DNA of 64,000 bases, taken from contig CM037879.1 in assembly GCA_021292165.1 (NCBI GenBank), forward strand, positions 111,840,359 through 111,904,358, written 5' to 3'. The notes beneath the pieces were generated by a model. It made no database searches. It saw only the letters and a list, made by a program, of their open reading frames with translations, and was not told where the DNA came from. This document shows positions 33,295 to 45,490 of the stretch, in pieces. The first letter of the stretch is position 1. Each line of letters opens with the position of its first letter. A program made the translations under genes and the position numbers. This DNA is from Shinisaurus crocodilurus (taxonomy: Eukaryota > Chordata > Lepidosauria > Squamata > Shinisauridae).

Positions 33295-33798
33295 TGATGA
33301 AAAGGATCCTCATAACAACAGCTACCTATACAGGGAGGGAGGTAATTCTAGCATTGGAAACAGTTGGAGCTCATGAATCGAATACATCACTGTCACTGAT
33401 CCAACTGAATTTGGCTCCTCATGGCCTTATGCAACCAGAAATATTTGAACTGGCTAAATTGTCCCATGTAAAATTATTCCATTAGACTTTAGGCATGGTT
33501 TAATGACTCCTCCAGTCTTTTATAGACTAGACATTAAGGTACCATCAAAATAAACTCATACCCAGAAGCAACTCATTGTATTTGCCACAATTAAAGGGAA
33601 CCACATAAGATCAATACCAAAGATATCAATAATTCTTAACATTTCCTTTTCTTGAAGAAAAAAAAATCAATATTTTCAAGCCTTAAGTAAGCCTGAGAAG
33701 AAGAAAAGGAAAGACAAGATCTGGGTATAAATCATGCCCTAAAGCTGTAATTCTTGGAGGTTATTTCCTGGCAATAAATGTTAAACTGCAATTGCAGC
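33295..33798. other. Unassigned stretch
   Basis: No gene or element recognised. Confidence 0.4.
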
Positions 33799-33823
33799 TG
33801 TGTGTGTGTGTGTGTGTGTGTGT
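33799..33823. repeat. (GT)n microsatellite
   Basis: About twelve GT units. Confidence 0.9.
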
Positions 33824-34189
33824 TTCTGCGTGTGGTGTGTCAAGAAGATAGGCAAGGAGATATACTACCATTTTCAGTCTTTTTCCCAGGTCTTTCAAAG
33901 CAGAAAAACATCACATTTAAACTGTTTTCTTCTTCTTCTTTTTCTCTTACAGGGCTTCACTTACAGGACACTGGCCTTCCTTAATTATATATGGCAAAAT
34001 CTTAGTTTTAAAGCATGTTTCAGAAAAACAGCATTCTCCACAAATATTATTTACTCTATTACATTTTTTGGGAATGATGAATGAGTGTAATAATTGGAAG
34101 GATAGATGTGGTTGTTAAGGAAGACAAAAGTGAAATCTGATTAAAAGTATTAGTAATTGAAACAACTGAACTGTAAATCAATGTAATAA

Positions 34190-34510
34190 GTCTGGGGTCA
34201 GCCAAGCAATGCCAGTGCACACCCAGAACTGGCCAAGGCAACTGACCCATACCATTTTTATATATTTTTATTTTTTAACTTAAAATAAATTTCTTCCTGG
34301 AGGCTGGGATCACTTCAAAGTGAAGTGAGGGTATCCAGCTGCCATCATCTTCACTGATCATGAAAGTATCTGGGCCTCATGTGGTGGGCTGGCAGAAGTG
34401 GGGGCCAGCACATGGGGGGGGGAAGCTGATGTGGGTTAGGAAACCAGCAGAGGTCAGCATGGGAGTTGGGAGGGCAGCAGTGACTGAGGTGGGGTGTTAT
34501 GTGTGCATTG

Positions 34511-34547
<37 letters not shown>

Positions 34548-34651
34548 GTGAATAACCATGTTCTCGTGGTAGACATTTTGTGATGGTGCCCATAACACTT
34601 CCTTAATATCCTAAATGTGCCCACTGGCCCAAAAAGGTTGGAGACTCCTAT
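34190..34651. mobile_element. Degenerate hAT element
   Basis: The right end 'gtgcccactggcccaaaaag' then 'gttggagactcct' is the complement of a CAGGGGTCTCCAACC-type hAT terminus. The left end 'ctggggtcagcc' is a poor partner. An inner (GT)n run is at about 34510-34544. No clean 8-bp duplication remains. Confidence 0.5.
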
Positions 34652-35111
34652 GATAGGTCATTACAACATTGTCATTTACTTTGGTTATAAGCCTATGACA
34701 AATGGTATGGGTCATTTTATTCTTTAACTCTTACTTTTAAAAGAAGCTCCTGTAGTGAGACATTGATCTGTCATATGGAAGGTGGCTCTCTTTTCTAATT
34801 TTCTTTGCTTTATACAGCATAAACTATTTTTGTGTGCATGCTTCAATTCTGCACATTCCCCATCTCAATACAACAAAATGTCTAGGTTCTCTCCCAGAGG
34901 CTCGGTTCAGAGCTTAAATAAAACAGAACACTGTCAATGTACATACTTTTTTTTTTAATGCCTAGTAAAATTTGTCCACAAAAGCCCTAGTATTTGTTGG
35001 CAAATAACTGCTGTAACTATGTGCGAATGTGCGAATCATGCTTACTTGATACAAAGCTAGAGAGTTCTGAAGTGAGAGAGTGGGCATGTACAGTAGAACC
35101 CCGATACTGTG
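34652..35111. other. Unassigned stretch
   Basis: A T run lies near 34946. No gene or element recognised. Confidence 0.4.
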
Positions 35112-35455
35112 AGCTTTTCTACACAAAGCATTTATTGTGTGCTCATGATTCCTTAATCATGGTTGTTTATGGGCTCTTTAGACATTGCTGTGATCCTCCA
35201 GTTTCACTTCTGTTTTTTCAGAGAACTTTCTCAGATTGTTTTAGAATGGGGGAAATGGGGTATTATATTAGAACAGGGGAAATGGTGCTGTTTCTCCTTG
35301 TGTATTTGAGCTATTCCACTATAGCACAGCTCCACCTAGAGGTTATGCAGTGGAAAAACAGGAAAGGAAGAGCTTTTTGTGTAGAGCTTGGAACTCAATG
35401 CTGCAACTAAACCTAAAGTAGATATAGCGATTTACAGCCTCATGTAGAAAAGCCC
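35112..35455. mobile_element. Non-autonomous TIR element, about 343 bp
   Basis: GCTTTTCTACA near 35114 and TGTAGAAAAGC near 35445-35455 are 11-bp perfect inverted repeats. An internal partner 'agagctttttgtgtagagctt' lies near 35371. No coding; superfamily unknown. Confidence 0.55.
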
Positions 35456-36004
35456 TGCGATTGACAGGAGGGAGAAAGAACTTGCCTAAAGGTGCGGTCA
35501 CAAGAAAAGCCTGAGGAAAGCCTGGGGGTAGGAGCAAGGAGTCTCAAAGCAACTGCTGGATATAGAAAAGCACTGTACATGATTGGTCACTATTCATCCA
35601 GTCCAGCAAAACAGGCTCCAGTAGTTTAAAAGGGGCTTGATATGTCCCACACATAATTAGTACCCACTAGCCCTGCTGAGCCCCCTCATATAGCTCCAAA
35701 GTGACGCAGAGGAGTGTCTCTGCTAAGAAGCCTCAGTTCAAGGTTTTCTGGGCAATTTAATGGTTTCCTATGAGGCCTCCCCTAAAGCTACTGGGAAAGG
35801 CTGGGCTGATTCCAGCTGACTAGATGTGGTCCTTTCCTTCACAATATCTGCCAAACAAACCCTGAGTTTTAACTTTTTATATATTAATTTCTAAACCAGA
35901 TGTAATGCTCCTATGACTTTTACTTTCCTCTACCTTCATGTAGAGGAAAGGTAGACAGAATGGCAATGCTGTCATCTGACAAGATACCGGTTTCATATAT
36001 AATT
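35456..36004. other. Unassigned stretch
   Basis: Nothing recognised beyond a 'tagaaaagc' word near 35567 similar to the preceding element end. Confidence 0.35.
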
Positions 36005-36672
36005 AATGTGAAAAAGATCTAGGAATCTGAGTAGACAACAAGCTAAACATGAGTCAGCAGTGCAATGAAGTGGCTAAAAAGGCTAGTGTAATTCTAGGCT
36101 GCATCAACAGAAACATAGTGTCATGATCACGAGAAGTAACAGTATCACTCTATTCTGCTTTGGTCAGATGTCACCTGGAGTACTGTGTCCAGTTCTGGGC
36201 ACTGCAGTTTAAGAAGGATATTGACAAACAGAAATATGCCCAGAGGAAAAGTGACAAAGATGATGAGAGAGCTGGACACCAACCCCTATGATGAAAGGTT
36301 GAAGGACTTGGGTATCATTAGTCTGGAGATGTTATGATTAAGAGGTGATATGATAGCCATCTTCAAATATTGGAAGGGCTGTCACATAGATGATGGAGCA
36401 AATTTGTTTTCTGTTGTTGCAGAGTACAGGGCCCAAAACAACAGGCTCAAATAATCAGATAAAGGATTTAGACTAAACATTAAGATGAACGTCCTGATTG
36501 TATGAGCTGTTCAACAGTGGCACAGACTGCCTCAAACGGTGGTGAACTTTCCTTCATTAGAGATATTTAAACAGAGACTGGATAGCCACTTGTAGTAGTG
36601 GATTTCCTGCATCAGGAGGAGGTTGGACTAGATGATCTTTGAGGTCCCTTCCAATTCTATGATTCTATGATA
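36005..36672 (+). mobile_element. Old CR1 LINE 3' fragment
   Basis: Colinear with the C-terminal CR1 region: 'aacatgagtcagcagtgcaa', 'taggctgcatcaacagaaac', 'gagtactgtgtccagttctg', 'agaggtgatatgatagccat', 'tcctgcatcaggaggaggtt', ending in 'ttccaattctatgattctat'. Many stops and indels, much more diverged than 26534-27318, so from an older subfamily. Confidence 0.88.
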
Positions 36673-37239
36673 TAAACACATGAATTAAAAAAGACAAAGA
36701 CCTAGGAGAATAGTCCAAAGCTGTCAAAATGCAGGTAATCCAATAAGCTTCTCAAGCAATTCACAGTGGCTTGTCTTTTAAGCCTGTCCTTTGATCTGAA
36801 AAATCTAGTCCAAATCATAGTTCTGTTCCAACTCAATTCACTTTTTAAGTTAATTCTCTAGCTCTTTCTACTATGGAAGCTTGATTGGTTACTTTATTTC
36901 ACAAGTATCAATTCACAAATAATAGTTCCCACTGTGATATATTAACATTTATTAATACCGTTTTAAATTATATACATATTGTTCCCAGACAAATATCTTG
37001 CATAATTTTTCAATGACTGTTTAAAAGGTGTTCATACACATATAACATCATATATACTTATAACCTTTTCTTACTCTTCTTATTCCTAATCTTTTGAGTT
37101 CACTATCCTTCAGCATAATTTTCTCTCTCACATAATCTGAAATGTTAACACAACTTTGTCCCTTCTTATTTCACTTCTTGAAAATCTTCCTCCTCAATAT
37201 TTCTTTAGACTATCATTGGGAGTGTTATTAATGTTTTGT
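36673..37239. other. Unassigned AT-rich stretch
   Basis: No gene or element recognised. Confidence 0.4.
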
Positions 37240-38245
37240 TTTAATGTAACTATTTCTATGCTGCTTTTCAATATAAATATTTCTAGGTCAGCATACAAAT
37301 GAGATGAATAAAATAAAAGCAGTAATAGAACAATGACTAAGCAAGAGACAGCAGGAAATTCAGAGTTTAAAAGACTGACAAATAAAATTCAGAGTTTAAA
37401 AGCCTGGCAAATAAAAATGTCTTTGCTTGGTGCCTAAAAGATTTCTGACACCAGGTGGGCCTCCCTGGAGAGAGCATTCCACAAGCATTCCACCACAACA
37501 AGACATTCACTCTCACTGCCACCCTCTCCACTTTGAATGGAGGGAGAGGATGACTTCCAAAGATGCTCTCATGTTGGAGAAGTTGATCTTTAAGGTACCA
37601 AGGCCCAAAGACATTTAGATCTTTAAAGGCAAGTACCAGAGCTTTGAATTGTGCCTGAAAATGGACTGGGAGCTAGTGCAGCTGTTTAGGTATTGGTGTG
37701 AGATATACCCCCATTATCCAGTCTCCACGATCAGCCTAGCAGCTATATTCTAAAATAACTGCCGTTTCCAAAAAGTCTTCAGAAGCATTTTAATGTACAA
37801 CACATTACAGTAGTCTACTTTTGAGTTTACCAGACTAGGATTAACAGTGGCCAGGCTATCTCTGCCAGAAGGGGCTATAGCTGGTACACTAGCCTTAGCT
37901 GGTAGAAGGACCTCCCTGCCCCAGAGAGGCCATTAAGACTTCTAGTGCTGGCTGAAAGATAGAAACACTCCAAAACTTCAAACATGATCCTTTAGGAAGA
38001 GTACAACCTTGTCTAGACAAGTTTAACAGAGAACCACCAACCAACAGTACCTTCATCTTGTCTAGATTAATTTTAAATTTATTGGCCTTCATCTAGTAGT
38101 CCATTATTGACTCCATATACTGATTTACACTTCCAATGACCTACCCGAAAAGAGAAATAGAGCTAGATGTCATTAGCATACTGATGACACTAGACACCTC
38201 ACTCCAATTCTCCAGATGACCTCACCCAGTGGCTTTTTCTAGACA
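37240..38245 (-). mobile_element. Antisense L2-clade LINE remnant
   Basis: Read on the minus strand, RT palm coding appears first: near 38200-38160 the trace reads HQYAN then LYFS, a decayed YADD block. It is followed by a LNPDK-like stretch near 38070 and 'tgtaatgtgttgtacatt' near 37810. The 3' part contains 'cattttcaggcacaattcaa' near 37655. The order fits an L2-type ORF2 C-terminus and 3' region. Heavily decayed. Confidence 0.6.
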
Positions 38246-38351
38246 TAACAGAACCATCTACAAATGTGCTCGTATCAATTCAACTCCATTCTTGGATTAC
38301 CATGTATTTGTCTGAATCTTGCCAATCCATCTTTATTATTGTCTACTCACC

Positions 38352-38960
38352 TTATTTATTAATTATCAATTAATTAAATATATATCCCACCCTTTCATTA
38401 AAAATATGTTCAAGTCAGCTAGCAATAAAAATACAGATAAAATACATAAGTATAATTAAAACATAAAGCCTCTCATTTTAACCACTTCTTTCCCACACAT
38501 ATTGGTGAAGGAAATATCATTTTATTATTTATTTAATTAATTTATATCCTGCCTTTCTACCAAAAATTATGTGCAAGGCAGCTAACAGTAATAAAATACA
38601 GATTAAAAACAAAAATGTAATTGAAACATAACATAAAAAATTAATTCCGTTACAACACAATTAAAGACACAACATTAAAAGAAATAGAAAGCACCCAACC
38701 AATTAAAAACCTCTTCAGCAACAGACCAGCTTATATGCCAAAGGCCTGCCTGAATAAAAATAGCTTTGCCTGAGGGGAAGGAAACAGAGAGGGAGTCCAC
38801 TTAGCCTCCTTCAGCAGGAGTTCCAGAACCTGGGAGCAGCCACCAAGAAGACCCTCTCTCACATCCCCATCAAACATGCTTCTGATGGCAAAGGGCCTCC
38901 CCCAAAGATCTTAAAACCTAGCCAGCTCATGGGAAAATGCGGTCTTTCAGTTATAGCTAC
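38352..38960 (-). mobile_element. Two overlapping L2-like 3' ends in direct orientation
   Basis: The 38352-38470 block ('atatatcccaccctttcatt', 'aagtcagctagcaataaaaa') and the 38520-38640 block ('ttatatcctgcctttctacc', 'aaggcagctaacagtaataa') are homologous antisense 3' tails. The second continues to about 38960 with 'gcaggagttccagaacctgg' and 'gagcagccaccaagaagacc', which is L2-like C-terminal coding on the minus strand. Confidence 0.6.
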
Positions 38961-39044
38961 TTTTGCAATCTTCCATCATCTTCAAAACCTGTCCATCCAA
39001 TAGGGTTCTTGTTCTTCTATATGCTAATATTAGTTTTCCACACC

Positions 39045-39098
<54 letters not shown>

Positions 39099-39347
39099 AT
39101 ATACTTTGACAGCTCAAGATAGGAGTGGCCTTCAGCACTGGAAGCACAGGAAGAGAGAGGTTCATGAGGACAACAGGACTCTCCAAAGGTCTACGAAGCC
39201 TAGCATTTTGCTTTTAACGGTGGCCATTAGAAGTCTGTAGAGAACCCTATCAATCAGGCATGATAGAGATAGCTATCCTCTCATGTTTGCCCAAAGCATC
39301 TCATAATTACAAGTATTCTGCCCCTAATCAGGCAGCATCCCATCTTA
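38961..39347. other. Unassigned with (CT)n(CA)n
   Basis: A compound (CT)n(CA)n microsatellite occupies about 39050-39097. Nothing else recognised. Confidence 0.6.
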
Positions 39348-39432
39348 GGCTGCAATCCTATGTACACTTACTTGGCAGTAAGCTAGACAATGGGGCTTAC
39401 ATCCCAATAAACATACATGCATAGGATTGCAC
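39348..39432. repeat. Palindromic TGCAATCC-type MITE, well preserved
   Basis: Begins GGCTGCAATCCTATGTACAC and ends CATGCATAGGATTGCAC, with terminal inverted repeats of about 12 bp and 'aagct' and 'ggggcttac' in the centre. One of the clearest copies here. Confidence 0.75.
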
Positions 39433-40049
39433 TATTTGTTATCATGGCTGATAGCTATTTCTAGACCATGAATTTATCTAACCTGTTTTTAAAGCAATCT
39501 TAGCTAGTAAGTATCATCCCTTCTTCTGAAATTATGTAAGTTAACTAATTGTATAAGTTATAGACCTCCAGAGTATAAGAAATCTTGCATGGACTATTCA
39601 TATCCTAAATACATCCTGTGTGCCACCTGGTGAACAACTCACATCAAAGTAATGACCTGCAGGAAAGATTTGGTGAATAACCACCAATTGATATATGAAA
39701 TTCTTCTCACTTGGGCTTCTGCTTCAGGATTTCCTCCTTGGGTCCCTTGGTCTGCAGACTATTACATGCCCCTTCTGTGTTTGCTCCATTCTGCTGATGC
39801 CAGCAGCACAGAACTCCACTTGTGTGTATGTAAGTTTTTCTTTCAGCCCTTCTTTCCCAATGGCTAGCAACTTATTGCCATTTCCCGCTCTCTTTCATAT
39901 GCTCTATTCAAAGTCCTTGAATCTCTGGAATCAAAGGATTCTGGAAAGTTGTGGCAGCAGAGGAGTGGAAATCCTTCCAAATACCACTGCACACTTGATC
40001 CAAGTCTTCTTGTAAGTAGCTCCAGGAAGTGTATGTGACACCCACACAC
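39433..40049. other. Unassigned stretch
   Basis: No recognised gene or repeat. The overlapping plus-strand frames at 39652-40015 lack known domains. Confidence 0.35.
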
Positions 40050-40187
40050 ACACTTTTATCCTCACAACAACCCTGTAAGATAGGTTGGGTTGACTAGACC
40101 AGGATCATCCAGTGAACTTCATAGATGAGTGGGTGATTTGAACCTGGGTCTCAACACTCTGTTCACTACACTATACAGTCTTTGCCT
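40050..40187 (-). mobile_element. Older tRNA-type SINE copy
   Basis: 'ttttatcctcacaacaaccc', 'atccagtgaacttcatagat', 'gatttgaacctgggtctcaa' and 'ttcactacactatacag' match the antisense body and tRNA-like head seen at 63400-63550. The B-box complement 'atttgaacc' is clear. The L2-like tail is missing. Confidence 0.7.
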
Positions 40188-40257
40188 AGAATGGGAAGGC
40201 CAGGAATTGCAAGATCTAATTCTGTGCAACTAACTGGCTGTTGTGTGTGGGGAGGTG

Positions 40258-40259
<2 letters not shown>

Positions 40260-40301
<42 letters not shown>
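40260..40301. repeat. (TC)n microsatellite
   Basis: About twenty TC units; the minus-strand ERERER peptide is an artefact. Confidence 0.95.
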
Positions 40302-40304
<3 letters not shown>

Positions 40305-40496
40305 ATGTACTAGGTAACTGCTCAGTTTGAATCTGCCACTTAAAGATTACCGGTAAGCATATCCCCTGACTGACTGAGACTGAGCAAGCAAATGGTGGTT
40401 CCAGGGGAACATTCTCTTTGCTCACTCATTACAAGCCCAGGGAATGAGCATCCATCTTTCTTTCCTCTTGACAAGTTCTCATTTGTCATGCTTGAC

Positions 40497-40573
40497 TCTC
40501 ACTCTCTCACTCTCACTCTCTCTCTCTCTCTCTCTCTCACTCACTCACTCACTCACTCACTCATACTCTCTCT
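40497..40573. repeat. (CT)n and (CACT)n compound microsatellite
   Basis: CT units pass into CACT tetramers and back to CT. Confidence 0.9.
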
Positions 40574-41367
40574 GAGGAGAGGAAGAGCAAAGAGAGAATG
40601 CAAGACAGAAAGGGACAGTGCATGTTCAAAATGATCCCATCCCTTAGCTGTCTTGCATATAACATGCCCCTTCCTCGTTAACAGAGAAGCTTCATGGCCA
40701 CAAGCACACTATTATACAAGATGTGAAACACATAATGTGGCCCGTATAAAATAACTCTGTGTTCTGCACAAATTGTACCCCACTCCCTTTAGAACTGATA
40801 AATTGTGTGAATGTTTTATTCTATGATTAGAGTAGAAGAAGTTGCAAAGCTAATGGGAACTAAATTACAGATGATATTAAAATGTAGCAATATTAAGCAA
40901 TGAAGCAAAACTTGAAGTAACAAAGTGGTGCTTCTCATTACAATAGCCAGCAGCATTTGGCATTTACAATAGCCGACTTCATCTGACTTTAAAAGTCTAG
41001 AAGCCTGTTCTTATTGCTGGCTTCCAGCACTGCTGTCCTCTCTATGGTAAAAGCTGACAAGGTAATGGAGGCTGCCTGGTGTTGCTTCAAAGCTATGTAT
41101 ATTAAATCTCCTGCAGAAGTCTCTTTATTTCTTCAGGCAATCATCAATAATTCTAAGATGTTTAAGGCAGGTCTTAAAGCAGAATAACTGGCAATAGTGA
41201 AAATGTTCAACCTACTGTAAATTTTTATATGAAAGCCAAAAAAAAATTGTAAATATTGCCGCATTTCAACTTGTGTCAAATGGGACTAATCCACCTGTCA
41301 CAAACACATTATGGGGTGAGGAGTGGAAGTCCACTGGCTTCAGCTGAACATAATTTTAAGTCAGAAG
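40574..41367. other. Unassigned AT-rich stretch
   Basis: No recognised gene or repeat. Confidence 0.4.
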
Positions 41368-41535
41368 GTGTACAGTGCAATCCAATGCACATCTACTCAG
41401 AAGCAAGTCCAATTGAGTTCAGGTAAATGTGTATAGACTTAGATTGTGCAGACTTAGAGCACAATCCTATGCATGTTTAGAAAGAAAAAAAGTCCTACAA
41501 CTCCCAGCATTCCCCAGCCAGCATGGCTGCACCCT
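41368..41535. repeat. TGCAATCC-type MITE and adjoining half-palindrome
   Basis: 'gtgcaatccaatgcacatct' at the left and 'gcacaatcctatgcatgt' near 41459 are family ends. The right part (41485-41530, 'aaaaagtcctacaactccca') matches one arm of the palindrome at 31551-31645. Confidence 0.55.
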
Positions 41536-41814
41536 TAGTGTCACAGACTTGGAGACACTTCACACATTACAGTTTTAACAGGTTATACTTTTATTGTGTT
41601 CCCACTACTCTGTTTGTGGAGCACTTGTTTCACACTGTGTTACGCTGCAGAAACATGTGTCAGCAAGTGTGGCCCAATCATGGCTCTCCACAGAATATCT
41701 CTGTAATGTGCGCCAGATAGAAAGATGATGTGTGTGCATTCAAACATTAGCAACTTTTTGACTCAAAGTCACGAATGAAATATTCATTTATATTAGATGG
41801 TGGATTGTTACTTA

Positions 41815-42030
41815 TGGTCTAAATCCAACAGGACTTCCCCTTGCTCTCTTCCCATCTCAGCCCTCCCCCCACCCCCCATGCACCTTCCAAATCTGCTCTG
41901 GAGGGTCCCCCAATCCTCCAGAGCAAATTTGGGGATGTGCGGGAAGTTGCAGGGAGAGGGGAAATCTGTTCCTCCAGAAGTTTCCATTCTGCTGGCAAAT
42001 AGCCAGTACTGGATACACACCAGTACTAGC
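41815..42030. mobile_element. Palindromic-core MITE, family shared with 44869 and 62322
   Basis: The centre is an inverted repeat, 'ccaaatctgctctggagggt' facing 'cctccagagcaaatttgg'. Left end 'ggtctaaatccaa', right end 'actggatacacacc'. The same core with the same flanking order occurs at 44955-45015 and 62430-62485. No coding. Confidence 0.6.
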
Positions 42031-42891
42031 GTGGTTGTTATTCCCTTTTACTTTCACTGCTTGCTAAGTGGTCACCTTCAAAGTTAGATAGGACTAGGTG
42101 TAATAATGGTTGGTAAAAAGAAGATGAAATTATGGAGGGTTCTTTAAACTAAGAAGAGGCAACAAATCACCTGTATCAATGACATTGTAATTTGTTTTAA
42201 CCCTTTGAAAATTAAAACAAACATCTTCTTTGGAGGTCGTGGTCACAGGCCTGCCAACACTCTTTGTGCTGTCCCTCTTCTCCATTTGTTTATTTGTTTC
42301 TGGCAGTTTTGGCAGTGAAATATCATTGTGAAACGTATCCCACTTTGTAAATGGTGGGAAAATTTAGTGCAGCCATTGAATGCACATTATACTGTATACA
42401 CATTCTGCTTTATTTTGAAGTGCAGCTGTGCTGTAAAGGCTTACAAAATGTGAAACCTTGTGTGAAGCAACAACATTATCAGGAGAGGCTGGTCAAAAAT
42501 GCATTAGGTTGTGACAGAATCCAATGAACCACACCCCCACCCAGGGAAAAAAACCTAGACTTATAGCTAGCTCAGTTCCTGAGAAAGCAATGTTTTAAAA
42601 GCATAGTGGGAGAAAACCTATTTAAAATGTAATGCTAGTCTTAATTTGTGGGTTTGGATTTTGTGGGCTTTTGTTAACCTTCTTTAGAACAACAAAAAAG
42701 TGTTCCTCATAAAGATGATGCAACGTTTTCAGCTATAAGTATGTAAACAAAATATCCAAGTCATTTCCCGACCCGTGTCCATCACTTCTGTTGTCAGGCT
42801 GGGAACTATAAAAAGGATCGACAAGCAAAACAGGGATTTGCTAATTCTGCCAAAGATAGAGAAGAGTGGACCAGCTCTTATGCTGTCTTTA
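42031..42891. other. Unassigned stretch
   Basis: No recognised gene or repeat. Confidence 0.4.
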
Positions 42892-43159
42892 GCCCTATTC
42901 AGGCATTCAATCTGCATAGGAAGGAAGGAAGCGTACAAGGAGAGGGAGTACTCTAGTGGAGGCTCTCCATGGAGCAAAGATGCAGATTTTCAAGTGTCCT
43001 GGCTCGTGTGGAAAGCCTACACAGATGCAGGAGGCTCTCCTCTTCAGACTGTTGCCCTCCACAAGTACAGGTCTATAAAAATGTGTGAGGAGGGGGCAGG
43101 GCTAAAGCACTTCCTCTCCTCATGTGTTTACTTCCTACACAGATTGAACACCTGAATAG

Positions 43160-43162
<3 letters not shown>
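42892..43162. mobile_element. Non-autonomous DNA transposon with about 32-bp TIRs
   Basis: GCCCTATTCAGGCATTCAAT... at 42892 pairs with ...TTGAACACCTGAATAGGGC ending at 43162; about 28 of 32 positions pair. It is 271 bp and non-coding. A (CT)n run starts directly at the right edge, which may have erased the target duplication. Confidence 0.75.
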
Positions 43163-43163
<1 letters not shown>

Positions 43164-43202
<39 letters not shown>

Positions 43203-43219
43203 CAATCAATCAATCAATC
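43164..43219. repeat. (CT)n then (CAAT)n microsatellites
   Basis: About 17 CT units followed by five CAAT units, at the 3' end of the antisense L2-like fragment. Confidence 0.9.
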
Positions 43220-43860
43220 ATTTTCTATCCCACCCCTTCTCAGGGCTCAGGTTCAATTACAAAATTTAACAAAAAACACACAACATTTAAAAATATACAA
43301 TTACATTAAAATTACCCCATGCTTGCTTAAACCTACCAGCCCAAACAGAGAAGTCTTATGTTCTTCCAGAAAATATTTAGGCTGGGACTTTGATGGACTT
43401 CTAGGAGCTCCAAAATAGTGGGGCAGCCACTGTGAACACTTTTCCTTGTGCATATCCTCTTGCTGCATGGATTCTACAGTAAGGAGGCACTTCCAGTTTA
43501 TTTTAGTGGCTGTGGTGATACAAAAAAGATGTCCCTGTAGTAGGGAGAACTCTTGCCAATAAGGGCTTTATAGATCAGAACCAGCACATTCCTAGAAATA
43601 ATGAAGATCCAGTGCAGTAATGCTTTCCAGTGCAGTAATGCTCTCTCAGTAATTGCCCATGCACAAAGAACAGGACAAGGAACTTATCAGGAGGGTAAGC
43701 AATATTGTCAAAGTATGGTCTGTTAAGAACCTGACTGGTGGGCACATGCCCTAAGACCACACGCAAGGCCACAGTGGCTGCCAAATACATGAAAAATAAC
43801 ATCCTACACATCATCTAATGACACACACAGTCCAAGGCCAAAATTGCCTAGGGTATTACT
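43220..43860 (-). mobile_element. Antisense L2-like LINE fragment, decayed
   Basis: 'tctatcccaccccttctcag' followed by an A-rich block is the antisense 3' tail. 'ggggcagccactgtgaacac' and 'gggctttatagatcagaacc' follow the order seen in other L2-like antisense copies near 37600 and 38830. A 16-base repeat 'tccagtgcagtaatgct' is duplicated near 43610-43645. Confidence 0.6.
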
Positions 43861-44815
43861 AGTCTTAGGATACTCATTACTGAACTTGGCAGCTACAAAA
43901 AAGTATATGTTATCATAAACTGCCTCCAGGAAGGTGTATGCCAGAGTTGTTTTAAAGCTTACTGGTATTCATTTATATCAATGCTGGTTTTGCTCAGGGA
44001 TAATTTCATCATTTCTCACCTTATCACACCTTTAAGAATGCATTCCTTCATTACTTAAATGGAAAACAAAATGAAAAACCCTACATTGCCATTCATAATC
44101 AATTTACAGTGACCCAGATGTTACCTTCGCTAGTAGAGTAGAAGAGGGAAGTTTAGCAACTGCAATTCTTTTCCATTCCTGTATGATCCATTAATTTTTT
44201 GTGCCAAGCATCATTGCTCTGACTGGGTAACTGAGAGGGTACATAAGTTTAGAAGATACTATGAATCTCCTCTAAGCCTTATTACTTTGGGGAAAGACAT
44301 CCCCCCTTCCCCTGTTAAATTGAAAACTCAATGGCTCTGAAAGGATTTGCAGTGCAAATTGTTTCTTCAGGAAAGTGTCTTATATGAAGATCCCTTCCCA
44401 TGTACATTTGAAAAAAACCCACTTCCTTTGCCACTAGCAATTGAGCTGACCGCATTCTCTACCACAGGCATAACCATTATTCAGTGGTAACACTATGGTC
44501 ATTATTTACATGGCAATGGGAGAGGCTCTGATATATTTTTAGTGAAATTTATCAGCTGAATACCAAAAGTGATGTGTGTATAACTGAGCAGCTGAATCAC
44601 CAAGGAGTGTGCCAAGAACCACTTCCTTAAAATACTGTGTTCATGTATTTGAACTTTGGCTTCAGTTCAAATTATGGCTATACTCAAGAGAAGTGACTGT
44701 ATAAAGCTGGCATTGGATGGGCACCTCTGTTCCAGCCATATTTTCTTGGACATAAGGCTAACTGCTGTCAGTAGAACCTACTTTAAAGTAAAAGCTCCAT
44801 ACAGGGATAGCAAAA
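43861..44815. other. Unassigned stretch
   Basis: No recognised gene or repeat. Confidence 0.4.
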
Positions 44816-44868
44816 TAATACCTTTATTAGGACCAACCAAAAATCACTAAATAGTGTATAAACTTTAG

Positions 44869-45085
44869 GTGAAATTCAATTGTGTCTGTCCGCTGATGGA
44901 ATGACATCATCCAGTGGAGCAGATGCTGGGGGCCCCCACCCCCCCTGCGGCCCCCACCCCACCCAATCTGATCTGGAGGGCTGGGGGACCCTCTGGAGCA
45001 GACTTTGGGGGTCATCAGGGGAGAGGCGAAAGCTCCATTGCATCACAGAAGTCCCTTTGTGCAACATTGGATGTAGTTCTTTAAT
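44869..45085. mobile_element. Palindromic-core MITE (family of 41815 and 62322)
   Basis: Left end GGTGAAATTCAATTGTG and right end 'caacattggatgtagttc' are imperfect inverted repeats. The core 'tctgatctggagggc' faces 'ccctctggagcagactttgg'. Confidence 0.6.
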
Positions 45086-45411
45086 TCACCTTAATTATTC
45101 TTTAGGTTATAGAAAACAACATGATGGGGGGAAATATATCTCCATTCTTCACTTGGTAATAATCTTAAGTGGAAGGTAAGAGGAATTTTGCAAATTTAAT
45201 TAGGTTAGATTGTGTCCAGTAGAAATAAGATCTCAGGTTGCAACAAGGCATGCTGGGACAAAGAAGCAATGGCCTCTTTGAAAATATAAAGATCAACAAC
45301 ATAATTTTCTCCCCCCCCCCCACTTTTTTTTTTTCCGGCAGGGATGAGGTTGGTTCAATGTCTGTCTTAAGAACAAATAAGAAGAACTCAAATGCTTGTA
45401 CACTAGTACTT

Positions 45412-45490
45412 AGAGTACAATCGTATACACACTTCCTAGGGAGTATCCCATTGAATTTAGTAGTAAACATGTTTAGGATTGCATGGTTAG
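45412..45490. repeat. Palindromic TGCAATCC-type MITE
   Basis: 'agtacaatcgtatacacact' at the left and 'catgtttaggattgcatggt' at the right; 'ggagtatcccattgaa' in the centre. Confidence 0.65.

Noticed and set aside
40216..40425. Arg-Glu repeat protein on the minus strand
   Set aside because: It is the translation of a (TC)n microsatellite.
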